Positions 48,572-58,389 of a DNA stretch of 64,000 bases are shown piece by piece. Location: assembly GCA_048493715.1 (NCBI GenBank), contig JBGDCZ010000001.1:62001-126000 (forward strand), written 5' to 3'. Position 1 is the stretch's first letter. Each line of letters opens with the position of its first letter. A program made the position numbers and the translations under genes. Source of the DNA: Arsenophonus sp048493715. Lineage in GTDB: Bacteria > Pseudomonadota > Gammaproteobacteria > Enterobacterales > Enterobacteriaceae. Below the pieces are notes generated by a model that was not told the DNA's origin, did not search any database, and saw only the letters and a program-made list of their open reading frames with translations.

Positions 48572-49471
48572 CTACCTAAAAAAGCAGGTAATAAAAACCA
48601 TGTTAATTTGCCTTTGATAAAATTCCATGATGTTGCCAACAATTGTATTGATTTTTGCCAATTAGTTGATTTTGCTGTTGGTTCTATCTCGACTTTATTA
48701 TTTGTCTTAGATTTTGGTTTTAATGCAATATCTTGACTTGGTTGTATATCTGCGCCTGCTATCTCTGCTATTTTATCCTTCTCTGGTGTTAAACGGTAAA
48801 CTTGCTGAGAAACGATTATATACTCGTTTTTCTTATCTCTAGTTTCTTTTATTTCTTGATAAACCTAATAAAATACTCTGATTCTTGCCGTGCGAACTCT
48901 TACACTAGCTTATTTTCTTTCAGATAAGATTCAATTCGATTTAGCTCTTTTGCGGTCAAGCCTTGTTCATCAATCCTGGTATGGTTCTAAGTCTATAACA
49001 CTAGTTTTTTCTCAATATTTAGCTTTTCATCATCTTTAATTTCGATAATTTCTTGATTTATATTTTTATTTATCAGCATAGATTTTAGTTCTATTAAATC
49101 ACTAATATTTTCAGTTACTAAACTACCTAATTCTTTTGTATCTTTTGTATCTTTTGTATTTTTTTATATGCTGAATGCAATCTGTCCACAGCTGCCTAAA
49201 TTTGATTATATTTGCTACATCTATCTTATCTAAATTGACCGCAACAAATTCTCGATTAAAAATCGCTTTTAATTCATTCTTGCTGATAGAACAACACTGA
49301 AGCCGCCGCAATCAATTTTTTATTAATTTTATAGTCGGTGTTATGTTTTTTAGCTTCAGATTGCAATCCATTAATTAATTCTTTTTTCAAATAATGTTCG
49401 CAATTTTGCTCCGTTATCACTGTCTTGTGAAAAGAAAACTGTCTAAAAAAATTTCTGATACTCATTTCCAA
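48572..49471 (-). pseudogene. Unidentified gene, degraded
   Basis: I do not recognise this. From ATG 49471 the frame reads MEMSIRNFFRQFSFHKTVI and KKLIAAASVLFYQQE, then stops; shifting one frame continues LKAIFNREFVAVNLDKIDVANIIKF and RQLWTDCIQHIKK. Past a tandem 9 bp repeat a third frame gives ELGSLVTENISDLIELK, then after stops DEQGLTAKELNRIESYLKEN, and near the end NWQKSIQLLATSWNFIKGKL to a TAG at 48572-48574. The tail looks like one amphipathic or membrane segment. It is Lys/Ile/Glu-rich, with no known motif. E. coli has nothing similar between nhaA and dnaJ. One old gene of about 300 codons is the simplest reading. Confidence 0.55.
49132..49158 (-). repeat. Three tandem copies of a 9 bp unit
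   Basis: TCTTTTGTA occurs three times in direct tandem. Read on the coding strand of the decayed gene it gives Asp-Thr-Lys in one frame and Lys-Arg-Tyr in another. Slippage here does not change the frame. Confidence 0.85.
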
Positions 49472-49806
49472 ACGATGTTGACGATGTTGACATAACTATT
49501 CTATTTCCTATCCAATAAATTAATTAAAAATTAAACTAAATTGTATAGAAAATTCTGTTAAATTCACGTTTAACTTGCTAAAATTAATCTTAATTTATTT
49601 TTTAAAAAAATTAACCAGAAAATTTGCATAAAACCAGCAAAATTAAAAATTTTAACCAACTAAAATAAATCCTATTAATTATTACTTTTATAAAAAATCT
49701 TAGTTATTTTTTTATTGCTCAAATCAAATTGAATAATATTATTTTCCGGTAATAAAAAAGCATCGATCGTTAACTATCGATGCTCTATTAATTTAGCTAA
49801 ATAATA
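49472..49806. other. Gene-free stretch after dnaJ
   Basis: About 335 bp of very AT-rich DNA with no coding signal, apart from the dnaJ terminator at 49754-49783. A short direct repeat ACGATGTTG ACGATGTTG occurs at 49473-49490. Confidence 0.55.
49754..49783 (-). terminator. Terminator after dnaJ
   Basis: On the minus strand GCATCGAT and ATCGATGC form a perfect 8 bp stem followed by TTTTTTATT, 24 bp past the dnaJ stop. Confidence 0.9.
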
Positions 49807-50943
49807 TTACTTGGTCAGATCATCAAAAAACTTTTTCACACTATCTAAGAAACTTTTTGAGCGAGGGCTGTTCTTACCATCGCTTTCACCGTTCAAGGAT
49901 TCACCAAACTCTTTCAACAGTGTTTTTTGTTTTTCATTTAGTTTAACCGGGGTTTCCACCACAATACGGCACATTAAATCCCCCGTCGTACCACCACGAA
50001 CAGACTTAACGCCTTTTCCTTTCATGCGGAAAATTTTTCCTGTTTGTGTTTCAGGTGGAATTTTGAGACTTACTCGACCATCAAGTGTCGGTACATCAAT
50101 TTCGCCACCTAGTGCTGCACTCGCAAAGTTAATTGGCACTTCACAATATAAATTATTACCATCACGCTCAAAAATAGCATGTCTTGCGATATTGACCTGA
50201 ACATATAGATCTCCGGCAGAAGCTCCATTCTCACCAGCCTCACCTTCACTGTTTAAACGAATACGATCACCGACATTAACCCCGGGTGGAATTTTTACTG
50301 ATAAAGTTTTGTATTTCTCTATTCGGCCATAGCCATGACATTTAATACAAGGCTCTTTGATAATTTGACCACGACCATGGCAAGTTGGACAAGTTTGCTG
50401 AACAGCAAAAAATCCTTGCCGGATCTGAACCTGGCCTGCGCCATGACAAGTTGAGCAAGTTTCTGGCTTGGTGCCTGGTTTAGTACCACTTCCATTGCAA
50501 ACATCACATTTTTCTAAAGTCGGAATACGGATCTCTTTGGTTACACCACGAACTGCTTCTTCTAAGGTTAATGTGATTTCGTATTGAAGATCTGCCCCGC
50601 GAGCCGAGCGCTGGCGCCTGCCACCACCAAAGATATCACCAAATACATCACCAAAAATATCACTAAAATCAGCGCCAGAAGCAAAACCTCCGCTAAAACC
50701 TCCGCCCATGCCACCTTGTTCAAAAGCCGCATGCCCATACTGATCATAAGCAGCGCGTTTTTGTGCATCAGTTAAAATTTCATAAGCTTCTTTAATTTCC
50801 TTAAACTTACTTTCAGCTTGCTTATCACCCCGATTACGATCTGGATGATATTTCATTGCCAGACGTTTATATGCTTTTTTGATCTCTTTCTCGTCAGCCG
50901 TTTTAACAACGCCTAAAACTTCATAATAATTTCTTTTTGCCAT
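49807..50943 (-). CDS. dnaJ: Chaperone protein DnaJ (Hsp40)
   Basis: DnaJ delivers unfolded proteins to DnaK and stimulates its ATPase. The 378 residues (376 in E. coli) have the J domain with YHPDRNRGD near 32-40, a Gly-rich linker (GGMGGGFSGGF), four zinc repeats of the form CxxCxGxG (CDVCNGSG, CSTCHGAG, CPTCHGRG, CIKCHGYG) near 145-208, and a C-terminal substrate-binding domain. It lies 116 bp downstream of dnaK, with a stable hairpin in between. Confidence 0.98.
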   Translation of the reverse strand: MAKRNYYEVLGVVKTADEKEIKKAYKRLAMKYHPDRNRGDKQAESKFKEIKEAYEILTDAQKRAAYDQYGHAAFEQGGMGGGFSGGFASGADFSDIFGDVFGDIFGGGRRQRSARGADLQYEITLTLEEAVRGVTKEIRIPTLEKCDVCNGSGTKPGTKPETCSTCHGAGQVQIRQGFFAVQQTCPTCHGRGQIIKEPCIKCHGYGRIEKYKTLSVKIPPGVNVGDRIRLNSEGEAGENGASAGDLYVQVNIARHAIFERDGNNLYCEVPINFASAALGGEIDVPTLDGRVSLKIPPETQTGKIFRMKGKGVKSVRGGTTGDLMCRIVVETPVKLNEKQKTLLKEFGESLNGESDGKNSPRSKSFLDSVKKFFDDLTK

Positions 50944-50970
50944 ATTTATTTTACCCTTAACACACGCAAA

Positions 50971-50996
50971 CGGGCGTAGAGTCCCCCCAACGCCCG
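50971..50996 (-). other. Stable hairpin in the dnaK-dnaJ spacer
   Basis: On the minus strand CGGGCGT and ACGCCCG form a 7 bp GC-rich stem with a 12 nt loop, 28 bp before the dnaJ ATG; no T run follows. A second stem (GTGCCC/GGGCAC type) lies near 51041-51060. They may set the DnaK:DnaJ ratio by attenuation or mRNA stability. Confidence 0.6.
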
Positions 50997-51059
50997 TACC
51001 CGGTTTTCAGTAACACAGGAAATAATCCTAACCTTCGTCACTGTGCCCGCTAAGGGCCA

Positions 51060-52985
51060 CTATTTTTTATCTTCATCCTTATCGTTGACTTCTTCAAATT
51101 CAGCATCAACAACATTATCATCCTGTTTAGGTTGAGCGTCTACAGCCGCACCTGCTGCACCTGCTTGAGCCTGCTGTTGAGCTAACTCAAGTAGTTTGGC
51201 AGAAGCTTGCACTAAGGCTTGAATTTTCGCTTCAATCGCTGTTTTATCTTCACCTTTGCCCGCTGTTTCCAACTCAGAAATGGCTTTTTCTATGTTAGTT
51301 TTATCATCAGCAGGTAACTTATCACCAGCTTCTTCAATTTGTTTACGTGTACCATGCATCAATTGATCAGCCTGATTACGTACCTGAACTAACTCTTCAA
51401 ACTTACGATCTGCTTCCACATTTGCTTCTGCATCATTTACCATTCTTTGGATCTCATCTTCTTTCAGCCCAGAAGATGCCTTGATGGTAATGTTTTGCTC
51501 ACGGCCAGTATTCTTATCTTTAGCTGACACATGTAAAATACCATCAGCATCAATATCAAAAGTAACCTCAATTTGTGGCATGCCACGTGGAGCCGGTTGA
51601 ATACCATCCAAATTGAACTGTCCTAATGATTTATTATCACTAGCGCGTTTACGTTCGCCTTGCAATACATGTATGGTTACTGCCGACTGGTTATCTTCTG
51701 CCGTTGAAAACACCTGACTATGCTTGGTTGGAATAGTGGTATTCTTGGCAATCAATGTTGTCATTACACCACCCATGGTTTCAATACCTAAAGATAGTGG
51801 CGTGACATCAAGTAACAAGACATCTTTAACATCGCCGGCTAACACACCACCTTGTACTGCAGCACCGATAGCAACTGCTTCATCAGGGTTGACGTCTTTA
51901 CGAGGCTCTTTACCAAAAAAATCGGCAACCGCTTTTTGTACCATCGGCATACGCGTCTGACCACCAACAAGAATGACGTCATTAATATCATTAACATTTA
52001 AACCCGCATCTTGCAGTGCAACTTTCACCGGCTCCATTGAGCGTTTAACCAAATCTTCAACTAGTGATTCAAGTTTTGCCCGAGTCACCTTAATATTCAT
52101 ATGCTTCGGACCACTTGCATCTGCAGTAATATAAGGCAGATTAACATCAGTCTGCTGAGCGGAAGAGAGCTCGATTTTAGCTTTCTCTGCCGCTTCTTTT
52201 AAACGTTGCATTGCTAGCGGATCATTGCGTAAATCAAAACCTTGCTCTTTCTTAAATTCATCAACCAGATAATTGATCAGGCGATTATCGAAATCTTCAC
52301 CACCTAAATGAGTATCACCATTAGTTGCCAGCACTTCATAAGTTTTTTCACCATCGACATCATCAATTTCAATAATTGAAATATCAAAAGTACCACCACC
52401 CAAGTCATACACTGCAATAGTACGGTTACCTACTTCACGATCTAAACCATAAGCAAGCGCCGCTGCGGTTGGTTCGTTAATAATACGTTTTACATCTAAA
52501 CCAGCAATACGGCCTGCATCTTTAGTTGCTTGACGCTGAGCATCATTAAAATAAGCAGGTACGGTAATAACAGCTTCAGTAACTGGTTCACCCAGATAAT
52601 CTTCGGCCGTTTTTTTCATTTTCTTTAGAACCTCAGCAGAAACCTGAGGAGGAGCCATTTTCTGCCCTTTAACATCCAACCAAGCATCACCATTATCTGC
52701 CGCAATGATTTTATAAGGCATAATAGAAACGTCACGTTGAACTTCTTCATCTTCAAACCGACGGCCTATCAAACGCTTAATAGCAAAAAGTGTATTTTGT
52801 GGATTAGTCACTGCTTGCCGTTTTGCCGGCTGACCCACAAGAATTTCACCATCTTGGGTATACGCAATAATAGAAGGTGTGGTACGATCACCTTCGCTAT
52901 TTTCCAACACACGTGCACTTGCGCCATCCATAATAGCTACACAAGAGTTAGTTGTACCCAGGTCAATCCCGATAATTTTACCCAT
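51060..52985 (-). CDS. dnaK: Chaperone protein DnaK (Hsp70)
   Basis: The 641-residue product (638 in E. coli) has the ATPase signatures GIDLGTTNSCVAIMDG near 5-20, IAVYDLGGGTFDISIIEI near 192-209 and VILVGGQTRMPMVQKAV near 335, then the substrate-binding domain and an Ala/Gln-rich tail ending EEVNDKDEDKK. It folds and protects proteins with DnaJ and GrpE. A sigma-32-type promoter lies about 170 bp upstream. It is divergent from the satP remnant. Confidence 0.99.
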   Translation of the reverse strand: MGKIIGIDLGTTNSCVAIMDGASARVLENSEGDRTTPSIIAYTQDGEILVGQPAKRQAVTNPQNTLFAIKRLIGRRFEDEEVQRDVSIMPYKIIAADNGDAWLDVKGQKMAPPQVSAEVLKKMKKTAEDYLGEPVTEAVITVPAYFNDAQRQATKDAGRIAGLDVKRIINEPTAAALAYGLDREVGNRTIAVYDLGGGTFDISIIEIDDVDGEKTYEVLATNGDTHLGGEDFDNRLINYLVDEFKKEQGFDLRNDPLAMQRLKEAAEKAKIELSSAQQTDVNLPYITADASGPKHMNIKVTRAKLESLVEDLVKRSMEPVKVALQDAGLNVNDINDVILVGGQTRMPMVQKAVADFFGKEPRKDVNPDEAVAIGAAVQGGVLAGDVKDVLLLDVTPLSLGIETMGGVMTTLIAKNTTIPTKHSQVFSTAEDNQSAVTIHVLQGERKRASDNKSLGQFNLDGIQPAPRGMPQIEVTFDIDADGILHVSAKDKNTGREQNITIKASSGLKEDEIQRMVNDAEANVEADRKFEELVQVRNQADQLMHGTRKQIEEAGDKLPADDKTNIEKAISELETAGKGEDKTAIEAKIQALVQASAKLLELAQQQAQAGAAGAAVDAQPKQDDNVVDAEFEEVNDKDEDKK

Positions 52986-53151
52986 CTAAACGCCTCCAAA
53001 GGGAATTCTTAACCAATCTAGTTACCAACCTATATGAGGCTCAATTAAGTTTTTTTCAAGGGATTTTTTCCCTAACCTCAAAAAAATCTACCTAACAAGA
53101 CACCTGGTGACAGGTTGATAGATTGACCATTGGTAACTACGCTTTTCATTA

Positions 53152-53179
53152 AAATGGGGACATAAAAATATTCATCAAG
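53152..53179 (-). promoter_or_regulatory. Sigma-32 heat-shock promoter for dnaK
   Basis: On the minus strand CTTGATG, 13 bp, then CCCCATTT fit the sigma-32 consensus (CTTGAAA, 13-15 bp, CCCCATNT) with one or two mismatches. The expected transcript start is about 160 bp upstream of the dnaK ATG. Confidence 0.8.
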
Positions 53180-53335
53180 GGGAGAGTAAAAAAATTTATT
53201 TTATATAGAAAGTCATTTTAATCTTTGTTTTGCTGCAAACACTACCTATTTACTTGCTTTTCTCAAGCCCTAATAGCATATATTAATTTATATGATATTG
53301 AATTATATATATTTAATGACATCTTAGAGGAATGT

Positions 53336-53902
53336 ATGAGTTCAAATAATATTGCCAATCCAGGTCGATTAGGTTTGATGTGTTTTAGTATGATAACTAT
53401 TTTACTAAATATTCATAATGCAGTTTTTTTTCCATTAACTTCCGTGATACTTAGTATGGGTATCTTTTATGGCGGTATTGCCCAAGTTATTGCCGGTATT
53501 TCTGAGTTTAAAAAAGGAAATACATTTGCAGCAACAGCATTCTCTTCTTATGGCCTGTTTTGGCTAAGCTTAATTAGGTTAGTGATGCTTTATGAGATCG
53601 CATTGGCGTAAGTAACACAACTGATTTTCTGGCCGTTTACCTAGCACTTTGGGGTATCTTTACCTTAATTTATGTTTTTCGCTACGTTAAAAGCTAATCT
53701 CGCACTACAATTCGTTTTTGCCAGCCTAACGGTACTCTTTGCCCTGTTAGCGATTGGTAATATGTATGAAGACCAAACCGTGCTTACCATTGCTGGTTTC
53801 GAAGGCATTATTTGTGGAGCAAGTGCTTTTTATCTTGCGATGGCAGAAGTCATCAATGAACAATTTGGCCGCACTATATTACCTATTGGTAATAAATCGT
53901 AA
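53336..53902 (+). pseudogene. satP: Succinate-acetate/proton symporter SatP (YaaH), degraded
   Basis: The start MSSNNIANPGRLGLMCFSMITILLNIHN after AGAGGA, then MGIFYGGIAQVIAGISEFKKGNTFAATAFSSYGLFWL, are clear SatP (GPR1/FUN34/YaaH family). The frame ends after ALA near 53611. DFLAVYLALWGIFTLI continues in a second frame, and FATLKANLALQFVFASLTVLFALLAIGN through EQFGRTILPIGNKS in a third. So two frameshifts lie near 53610 and 53665 in a gene of about 188 codons. An AATAAA-CAG/CTG-TTTATT hairpin follows at 53921-53946. Confidence 0.9.
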
Positions 53903-54308
53903 ATAGCATCTAGCACTATTAATAAAGCAGTTTTATACTGTTTATTAGCTATTAAAAGCGATATTCACCTTAGCTGGTCCGCTTCACTACTAAGTGCAAA
54001 TCTAACCAAAACTAGCAAGTCAATGATTACAAAAAACTTCAAGTAAAGAATGACTACCCATCATCATTAAATTTCAAACTAAACCTCACACCTGGCCAGT
54101 AACTTTTAGGCGGCTCTCTGAATAGTATAGTCCATTGCTTTGGTAAGGATTAGGGTTGGTACTATTGCCAATCGCATCGGACACTATGACAAATATGAAG
54201 AGATGCTGGATTTAAAAACAGATAGTTATTTATCGCAATTCAAATTAACTGCCATTTTAATAATTGGCCAAATCATTCACTCTGCTAAAAACACCAAGTT
54301 AAACAACT
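53903..54308. other. Gene-free stretch between satP and mog remnants
   Basis: About 400 bp with no family resemblance on either strand. A plus-strand open frame at 54140-54328 overlaps the end of the mog remnant and lacks a ribosome site; I do not support it as a gene. yaaI and yaaW of E. coli are not here. Confidence 0.5.
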
Positions 54309-54880
54309 TTATCGCATGGCTGATTTAAGTCGAAATGCTTTAATAACTTTGAGATCAGTTTCAATATAGGGACCATCTAATAATTGAATGCAGTAAGGCA
54401 AGCTGGCAAAAATACCGGCAACGATTTCTGTTCCTTGATCATCTTTAAACCTGCTAATGTTTCTGTAATTGACTTAGGTTGTCCTGGTAAATTCAAAATC
54501 AATGTTTGCTTGCGGATCACGCCAACTTGTCGTGAGAGGATCGCCGTCAGCACAAAATGCAAACTTATTTGCGCATTTGTTCACCGAAACCGGGCATTTC
54601 CCAATCGGTAATCGCTAACGTCGCATCCGGCGTTACATCACGCAGAGCTGGCCCAGTGCACCAGTGGTTAAAACAAATGACAAGCCAACTCATCAACTAA
54701 TTCACACAGTGTATTTTTAATAATTATTTATTCATCAGGGATCAAAAGTGGCTCAATAACAAAAGCGTTTTAAGGGCTGTTGAAAACCAATTTTCAAGCG
54801 CAGGGATCCCCTGATCTTGATAAATTCCATTTGCTGTCCGAATCTGAAACAGAAACCAAACCTATCCGCAACTTATCCAT
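54309..54880 (-). pseudogene. mog: Molybdopterin adenylyltransferase Mog, degraded
   Basis: The ATG at 54880 starts MDKLRIGLVSVSD, the Mog N-terminus. Several shifts follow: ANGIYQDQG, then IPALENWFSTALKTL, then LCELVDELACHLF-like, ALRDVTPDATLAITD in another frame and MPGFGEQMRK. The best-kept part is LHFVLTAILSRQVGVIRKQTLILNLPGQPKSI, then ASLPYCIQLLDGPYIET and the end RLKSAMR with TAA at 54309-54311. At least four lesions. Mog attaches AMP to molybdopterin before metal insertion, so molybdoenzyme function may be lost. Confidence 0.88.
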
Positions 54881-55079
54881 AAGATCCTCAAAAATTCGAT
54901 ATTGTAAATATTGTAAACAAGAGGCAAATAATAAACCTAGACAACTTATGCATAGCTAAACAAAAGTGTAAACAATATTATTGACTGGTCTTTGCCGCCT
55001 ATTAAGCAAGCAAAATAAAAAGGAAAAAGTCTAGTAAGATAACTCACTCGACTTTTACCTTATAACAGAGAAATATCAA

Positions 55080-56033
55080 TTACAGCTGATGAGCAACCAT
55101 TTTTTCCAATTTTTCCTGATCGATAGCAAATTTACGAATACCATCAGCCAGTTTGTCTGTTGCCATTGCATCAGCATGATGTTGCCAATAGAATTCCGCT
55201 TCGGTCATTGGTAGCGGCCGTGGCTGAATTTGGCCATTGAATTCCAATTTGCGAACAACTTCACCTTGTGACTCAGCAAGTTCTTTAAGCAATTCCGGAG
55301 AAATCGTTAAACGGTCACAACCTGCCAATTGCAAAATTTCACCACTGTTACGGAAACTTGCTCCCATCACTACCGTTTTATAGCCATGCTGCTTATAATA
55401 ATTGTAAATTTGTGTAACTGAAATGACGCCAGGATCTTCTTGCGGCGCATACTCTTTTGTCTCAGTATTCGCTTTATACCAATCAAGAATGCGACCGACA
55501 AAAGGCGAAATCAGATAAACACCGGCTTCAGCACAAGCTCGTGCCTGAGCAAACGAGAATAACAAGGTCAGATTGCAATTAATACCCTCTTTTTCCAACT
55601 GCTCTGCCGCGCGGATCCCTTGCCAGGTTGAAGCCAGCTTTATCAAAATACGATCATTTTTAATGCCGGCATTATTATAAAGTTCAATTATGCGGCGAGC
55701 TTTTTTAATACAAGCATCGCTATCATAGGAAAGACACGCATCAACTTCTGTTGAAATTCGTCCTGGAATTAGCTGTAGGATTTCTAATCCAATATTAACT
55801 GCTAATTTATCACATGCATCAATGATTTGTTGCTCACGTGAATGACTTTGTCCACGCGCCCATGTGATCGCTTCATCAATGAGTGCCTGATATTCTGGGA
55901 TCTGAGCCGCATTAAGGATCAAAGAGGGGTTAGTTGTTGCATCCTCGGGCTTATAAAGCTTCATTGCACTAATATCTCCCGTATCTGCCACAACCGTCGT
56001 TATTTTACGTAAAGAGGTTAATTTATCGGTCAT
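55080..56033 (-). CDS. talB: Transaldolase B
   Basis: Transaldolase links the pentose phosphate path to glycolysis. The 317 residues equal E. coli. The Schiff-base Lys is in RILIKLASTWQGIRAAEQLE near 132, with DATTNPSLIL near 31-40 and CNLTLLFSFAQARACAEAGVYLISPFVGRI near 155-184. All look intact. It is divergent from yaaA and upstream of the mog remnant. Confidence 0.97.
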   Translation of the reverse strand: MTDKLTSLRKITTVVADTGDISAMKLYKPEDATTNPSLILNAAQIPEYQALIDEAITWARGQSHSREQQIIDACDKLAVNIGLEILQLIPGRISTEVDACLSYDSDACIKKARRIIELYNNAGIKNDRILIKLASTWQGIRAAEQLEKEGINCNLTLLFSFAQARACAEAGVYLISPFVGRILDWYKANTETKEYAPQEDPGVISVTQIYNYYKQHGYKTVVMGASFRNSGEILQLAGCDRLTISPELLKELAESQGEVVRKLEFNGQIQPRPLPMTEAEFYWQHHADAMATDKLADGIRKFAIDQEKLEKMVAHQL

Positions 56034-56287
56034 TTTTTAATCCCGTCGTTATTGAGATGAAGCCGAGGCCCAAAATTCTATCTTTCTGTGATAATATCAC
56101 GCATTGATATCACAACAAATAAATTTACCAACCATTGTTATTGATAACAAATTAAGCTTGCTATTTTTCACACGATACTGTCGTTTAAATAGCAATAATT
56201 AACGTTAAATGCTACAAATAACCCCAATGATAGCAATTCTCTATTTTGATAAAGTCGCTTATTTCTGAATTTTACTGGGTATTAATT

Positions 56288-57064
56288 ATGCTTATCACAA
56301 TTTCACCAGCCAAAACTCTCGATTATGAAAGTCCACTTGCTACTACTGAATATAGCCTACCAACCCTGTTATCACAGGCAGAACAATTGATTCAGATCTG
56401 CCGTAAACTTACGCCAGCAGAAATTGCAAGTCTAATGCATATTAGTGATAAGTTAGCTGGTTTAAATGCGGCTCGTTTTGAACAATGGAAAACTAATTTT
56501 ACCTTAGAAAATGCCCGGCCCGCTATCCTAGCTTTTAAAGGCGATGTATACACCGGTATGCAAGCAGAAAGCTTCACGCCTGAAAATTTCCGCTTTGCGC
56601 AAAAACATCTTCGCATTCTATCCGGTTTATATGGTGTATTACGCCCACTTGATCTGATACAACCATACCGTTTGGAAATGGGAACGAAATTAAACAACAA
56701 ACATGGAAAGGATATTTATGCCTTTTGGGGGGATATTATTACTGAAAATCTTAATCAAGCACTAAGCAAACAAGGTAATAATATTTTGATCAATTTAGCA
56801 TCAGATGAATACTTTAAAGCAATTAATAACAAAAAACTGGACGCATATGTTGTCAAACCTATTTTTCTGGATGAGAAACACGGAAAATATAAATTAGTCA
56901 GTTTTTATGCTAAAAAAGCCCGCGGTTTAATGAGTCGTTTTATTATTCAAAATCAACTAAAAAATATTGAACAACTAACTGAATTTAACCTAGTCGGTTA
57001 TCAATTTGATAGTGCGGCTTCTAAAGATAACGAATTAGTCTTCAAACGCTCACAACATGGGTAA
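56288..57064 (+). CDS. yaaA: Peroxide stress resistance protein YaaA
   Basis: From the ATG at 56288 the product has 258 residues, the same as E. coli, and begins MLITISPAKTLDYESPL. Other conserved stretches are AFKGDVYTGMQAESF near 71-85, LSGLYGVLRPLDLIQPYRLEMGT near 101 and SFYAKKARGLMSRFII near 207. YaaA lowers free iron during peroxide stress and has a DNA-binding fold. A longer in-frame start at 56246 adds 14 unmatched residues. yaaJ and yaaX are absent next to it. Confidence 0.95.
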   Translation: MLITISPAKTLDYESPLATTEYSLPTLLSQAEQLIQICRKLTPAEIASLMHISDKLAGLNAARFEQWKTNFTLENARPAILAFKGDVYTGMQAESFTPENFRFAQKHLRILSGLYGVLRPLDLIQPYRLEMGTKLNNKHGKDIYAFWGDIITENLNQALSKQGNNILINLASDEYFKAINNKKLDAYVVKPIFLDEKHGKYKLVSFYAKKARGLMSRFIIQNQLKNIEQLTEFNLVGYQFDSAASKDNELVFKRSQHG

Positions 57065-57089
57065 AAATGGAAGCGCACACTTCCATTTT
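57064..57089. terminator. Bidirectional terminator between yaaA and thrC remnant
   Basis: AAAATGGAAG and CTTCCATTTT form a perfect 10 bp stem with a CGCACA loop directly after the yaaA stop. It also lies just past the thrC remnant on the other strand. Confidence 0.85.
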
Positions 57090-57102
57090 GAGGCATTATT
57101 AG

Positions 57103-58387
57103 TTAGGAGCAAGCGTGAAAAAAATTGACGTAATAAAGCGAAATCAAATCGACTGATAATTTATGGGATAATATCGGTAATTTAGCCCGTTCAGCTAAAA
57201 CCGTCGATAATGGTAATTTTTTACCTAAAATACGCTCGACACTCTGTTTAAATTTTGCTGGATGTGCAGTACTTAAAACAGACCGTATTCATTATCTTGT
57301 AACTGATCGTAATATACGATATGCAACAGCAGCATGTGGCTCGGAAATATAGCCTTTACTATCTAATTGTTGAAGCGTTTTTACCGTCATTTGATCATCA
57401 ACAACACCATAACTAAACTCATCAAGTCTCCATTGCTGGCGTTGGAAAAGCGCCTCTATGCGTGGCCAATTATTTGGCTGGCTGACATCCATCGCATTAG
57501 ACAGAGTTGCTATCGTCTGATGTGACAACCATTGACCTTCAGACAGATAACGGGGAACAGTATCATTAACATTAATCGTAGCAATAAAACGTTTCACCTG
57601 TAACCCCATCGTTTTCGCCAGTAAGCCGGCGGTTTAATTACCAAAATTACTACTAGTACTAAAATAACTAACTGCTGACGCTTTTCCACCGGTAGCTGGG
57701 CAACGGCTTCAAAATAATAACAAATCTGTGTCAACAAACGGCTAATGTTAATAGAATTAGCCGAAGTAAGACCTAATGCGCGATTTAATTCTTTATCATC
57801 AAATGCCATTTTACTAATGTTTGGCAATTATCAAAGTCATCCTTGATTGCAATAGTGTGTATATTTTCCCTAAGGTACAAAATAACTTCTCCTGTAAGGA
57901 GCTGATTTTATTTTCTATATAGAGAATAACTAGCTGAACATTATTGAGACGATAAAAAGCATGAGCTACAGCAGTGCCGGTATTGCCTGAAGTAGTGGTT
58001 AAAATAGTGATAGGTTATCACGGGCAATTTATGCTAATATTTGTGCCATAAATCGCCCACCAAAATCTTTGAATGCCAGTGTGGGACCATGATACAGCTC
58101 CAGGCTAGCAATAATTTCTTCTAATGGCCTAACAACTAATGGAAAATTAAACACCTTTTTTACACACTCTGTCAGCATCTCAAACAAATTTCATCGCCAA
58201 TATAGGCTGATAAAATATGGCTACTGCGGGTGATAAAATCGGACTGCAACCATTCAGTTATCACTTCATGACTCAGTTTTGGTAATTCAACTGGGAAAAA
58301 AAGACCCTGTTTTTCACCAAGCTCTTATTTAACTGCCTGCACAAAACTGACCTGTTCACCTTGATTTTTTAAATTATATAATCTCAT
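57103..58387 (-). pseudogene. thrC: Threonine synthase, degraded
   Basis: The ATG at 58387 begins MRLYNLKNQGEQVSFVQAV, then TAG-type stops and shifts break the gene into many pieces. Clear fragments are LNRALGLTSANSINISRLLTQICYYFEAVAQLP at about 57730, then in another frame VKRFIATINVNDTVPRYLSEGQWLSHQ and ISEPHAAVAYRILR, and near the end HPAKFKQSVERILGKKLP and LPILSHKLS. Expected length is about 428 codons. At least six lesions are present. Without it, phosphohomoserine could not be turned into threonine by this enzyme. Confidence 0.93.
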
Positions 58388-58389
58388 TT

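Noticed and set aside
54140..54328. Open frame of 62 codons on the plus strand
   Set aside because: No ribosome site, no family features, and it overlaps the readable end of the mog remnant on the other strand.
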